Assembly: GCA_014523695.1 (NCBI GenBank)
Contig: JAATVS010000427.1
Span: 1 to 5,214, forward strand
Origin: Nitrososphaerales archaeon TH5895
Lineage (GTDB): Archaea > Thermoproteota > Nitrososphaeria > Nitrososphaerales > Nitrososphaeraceae
Direction: 5' to 3'
DNA length: 5,214 bases
Positions 4,874-5,214 of this stretch are shown in pieces; the first letter of the stretch is position 1, and every line of letters begins with the position of its first letter. The position numbers were made by a program, and so were the translations under genes. The notes below the pieces were generated by a model. That model was not told the DNA's origin and did no database searches. It saw nothing but the letters and a program-made list of their open reading frames with translations.

Positions 4874-5214
4874 TTATTTTCGACGCTGAGATATTCTGTT
4901 CACTTTCTCATTGAGCGTATTTCTTTTTATGTATAGGGCCAGAGCATCGATCATTGGTTTCATTTTAAAGACGGATGGCACAACATCTACCAATACACCG
5001 TTCTTGTCTAGCTCTCTAGCTGTGGAAGGCCCAACCGCCACGACTATCGCAAATGAATTAAGTGAATTTTGGAGGGTTTCCCATAACTCGTGTCTTTTTG
5101 CGAAATTGAATAGTCCTCTTACAGACGGGGGACTCGTAAAGGTTATGGCATCGATATTCCCGAGATTAACATTCCTCACTAAATCTAAAACCTGGGTATC
5201 ATCGCTTAGAAAAG
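4874..5214 (-). CDS. hemD: Uroporphyrinogen-III synthase, C-terminal 112 residues; runs off the right edge
   Basis: HemD closes hydroxymethylbilane into uroporphyrinogen III with inversion of ring D, the branch point to haem, sirohaem and cobalamin in the cytoplasm. The visible part is the second half of the two-domain fold: IDAITFTSPPSVRGLF, the family's strand plus Ser-x-x-x-Val helix that contacts substrate, then VVAVGPSTARELDKNGV, matching the typical a-I/V-G-x-x-T-A-x-x-L-x-x-x-G motif, and VDVVPSVFKMKPMIDAL near the C-terminus. A lysine/arginine-rich tail (VNRISQRRK) ends the protein. The reading frame stays open to the right edge, and the GTG at 5179 lies within the conserved domain as a valine codon, so the true start is outside the window. 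HemD sequences diverge strongly, so the call rests on these motifs together. Confidence 0.88.
   Translation of the reverse strand, partial: FLSDDTQVLDLVRNVNLGNIDAITFTSPPSVRGLFNFAKRHELWETLQNSLNSFAIVVAVGPSTARELDKNGVLVDVVPSVFKMKPMIDALALYIKRNTLNEKVNRISQRRK

Noticed and set aside
4874..5179. GTG at 5179 as the hemD start
   Set aside because: The frame stays open to the right edge and the resulting protein would lack the first domain of HemD; the GTG is an internal valine codon.
1..5214. CRISPR array, insertion sequence, tRNA or rRNA gene
   Set aside because: No regularly spaced repeats, no transposase frame or terminal inverted repeats, and no cloverleaf or rRNA-like sequence found by reading both strands.

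Overview
The window looks archaeal, most likely from a Nitrososphaerota (Thaumarchaeota) genome of moderate-to-low GC (about 40% by eye). The evidence is an archaeal/eukaryal-type aspartyl-tRNA synthetase N-terminus, a translationally coupled nurA-herA pair, a PII protein with an unusual glycine/lysine-rich T-loop of the kind I associate with this phylum, an archaeal-type HemD, and AT-rich TATA-like boxes about 25-45 bp upstream of the start codons, implying leaderless or short-leader mRNAs. The phylum assignment is inference; no rRNA or marker gene is present.

Layout, left to right: (1) 1-461, minus: 5' part of aspS, running off the left edge. (2) 462-631: divergent promoter region. (3) 632-1213, plus: an unrecognised protein with a C-terminal winged helix-turn-helix (wHTH). 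(4) 1214-1261: short convergent gap with a hairpin/T-tract terminator for gene 3. (5) 1262-1765, minus: a second small wHTH protein. (6) 1766-1875: divergent promoter region holding a tandem 9-bp repeat between two back-to-back TATA-like boxes. (7) 1876-2916 and 2913-4406, plus: nurA and herA, overlapping by 4 bp. (8) 4403-4750, minus: a PII-family protein whose 3' end overlaps herA by 4 bp. (9) 4751-4873: AT-rich gap with the PII promoter and the hemD terminator. (10) 4874-5214, minus: C-terminal part of hemD, running off the right edge.

NurA (5'-3' nuclease) and HerA (hexameric DNA translocase) form the DNA-end resection machine of archaea and are clearly meant to be made together. Their usual partners mre11-rad50 are not in the window. 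The neighbouring genes serve unrelated housekeeping roles: aminoacylation of tRNA-Asp/tRNA-Asn, nitrogen/energy sensing and tetrapyrrole synthesis.

The least explained part is the pair of convergent wHTH genes. Both appear to have a small N-terminal beta-beta-alpha module followed by a DNA-binding domain, and one is transcribed divergently from nurA-herA across a short region with a tandem repeat that could be an operator. No CRISPR array, insertion sequence, tRNA or rRNA is visible. I see no convincing defence cargo or wholly new system; this is mostly an ordinary chromosomal region with a few features worth checking.
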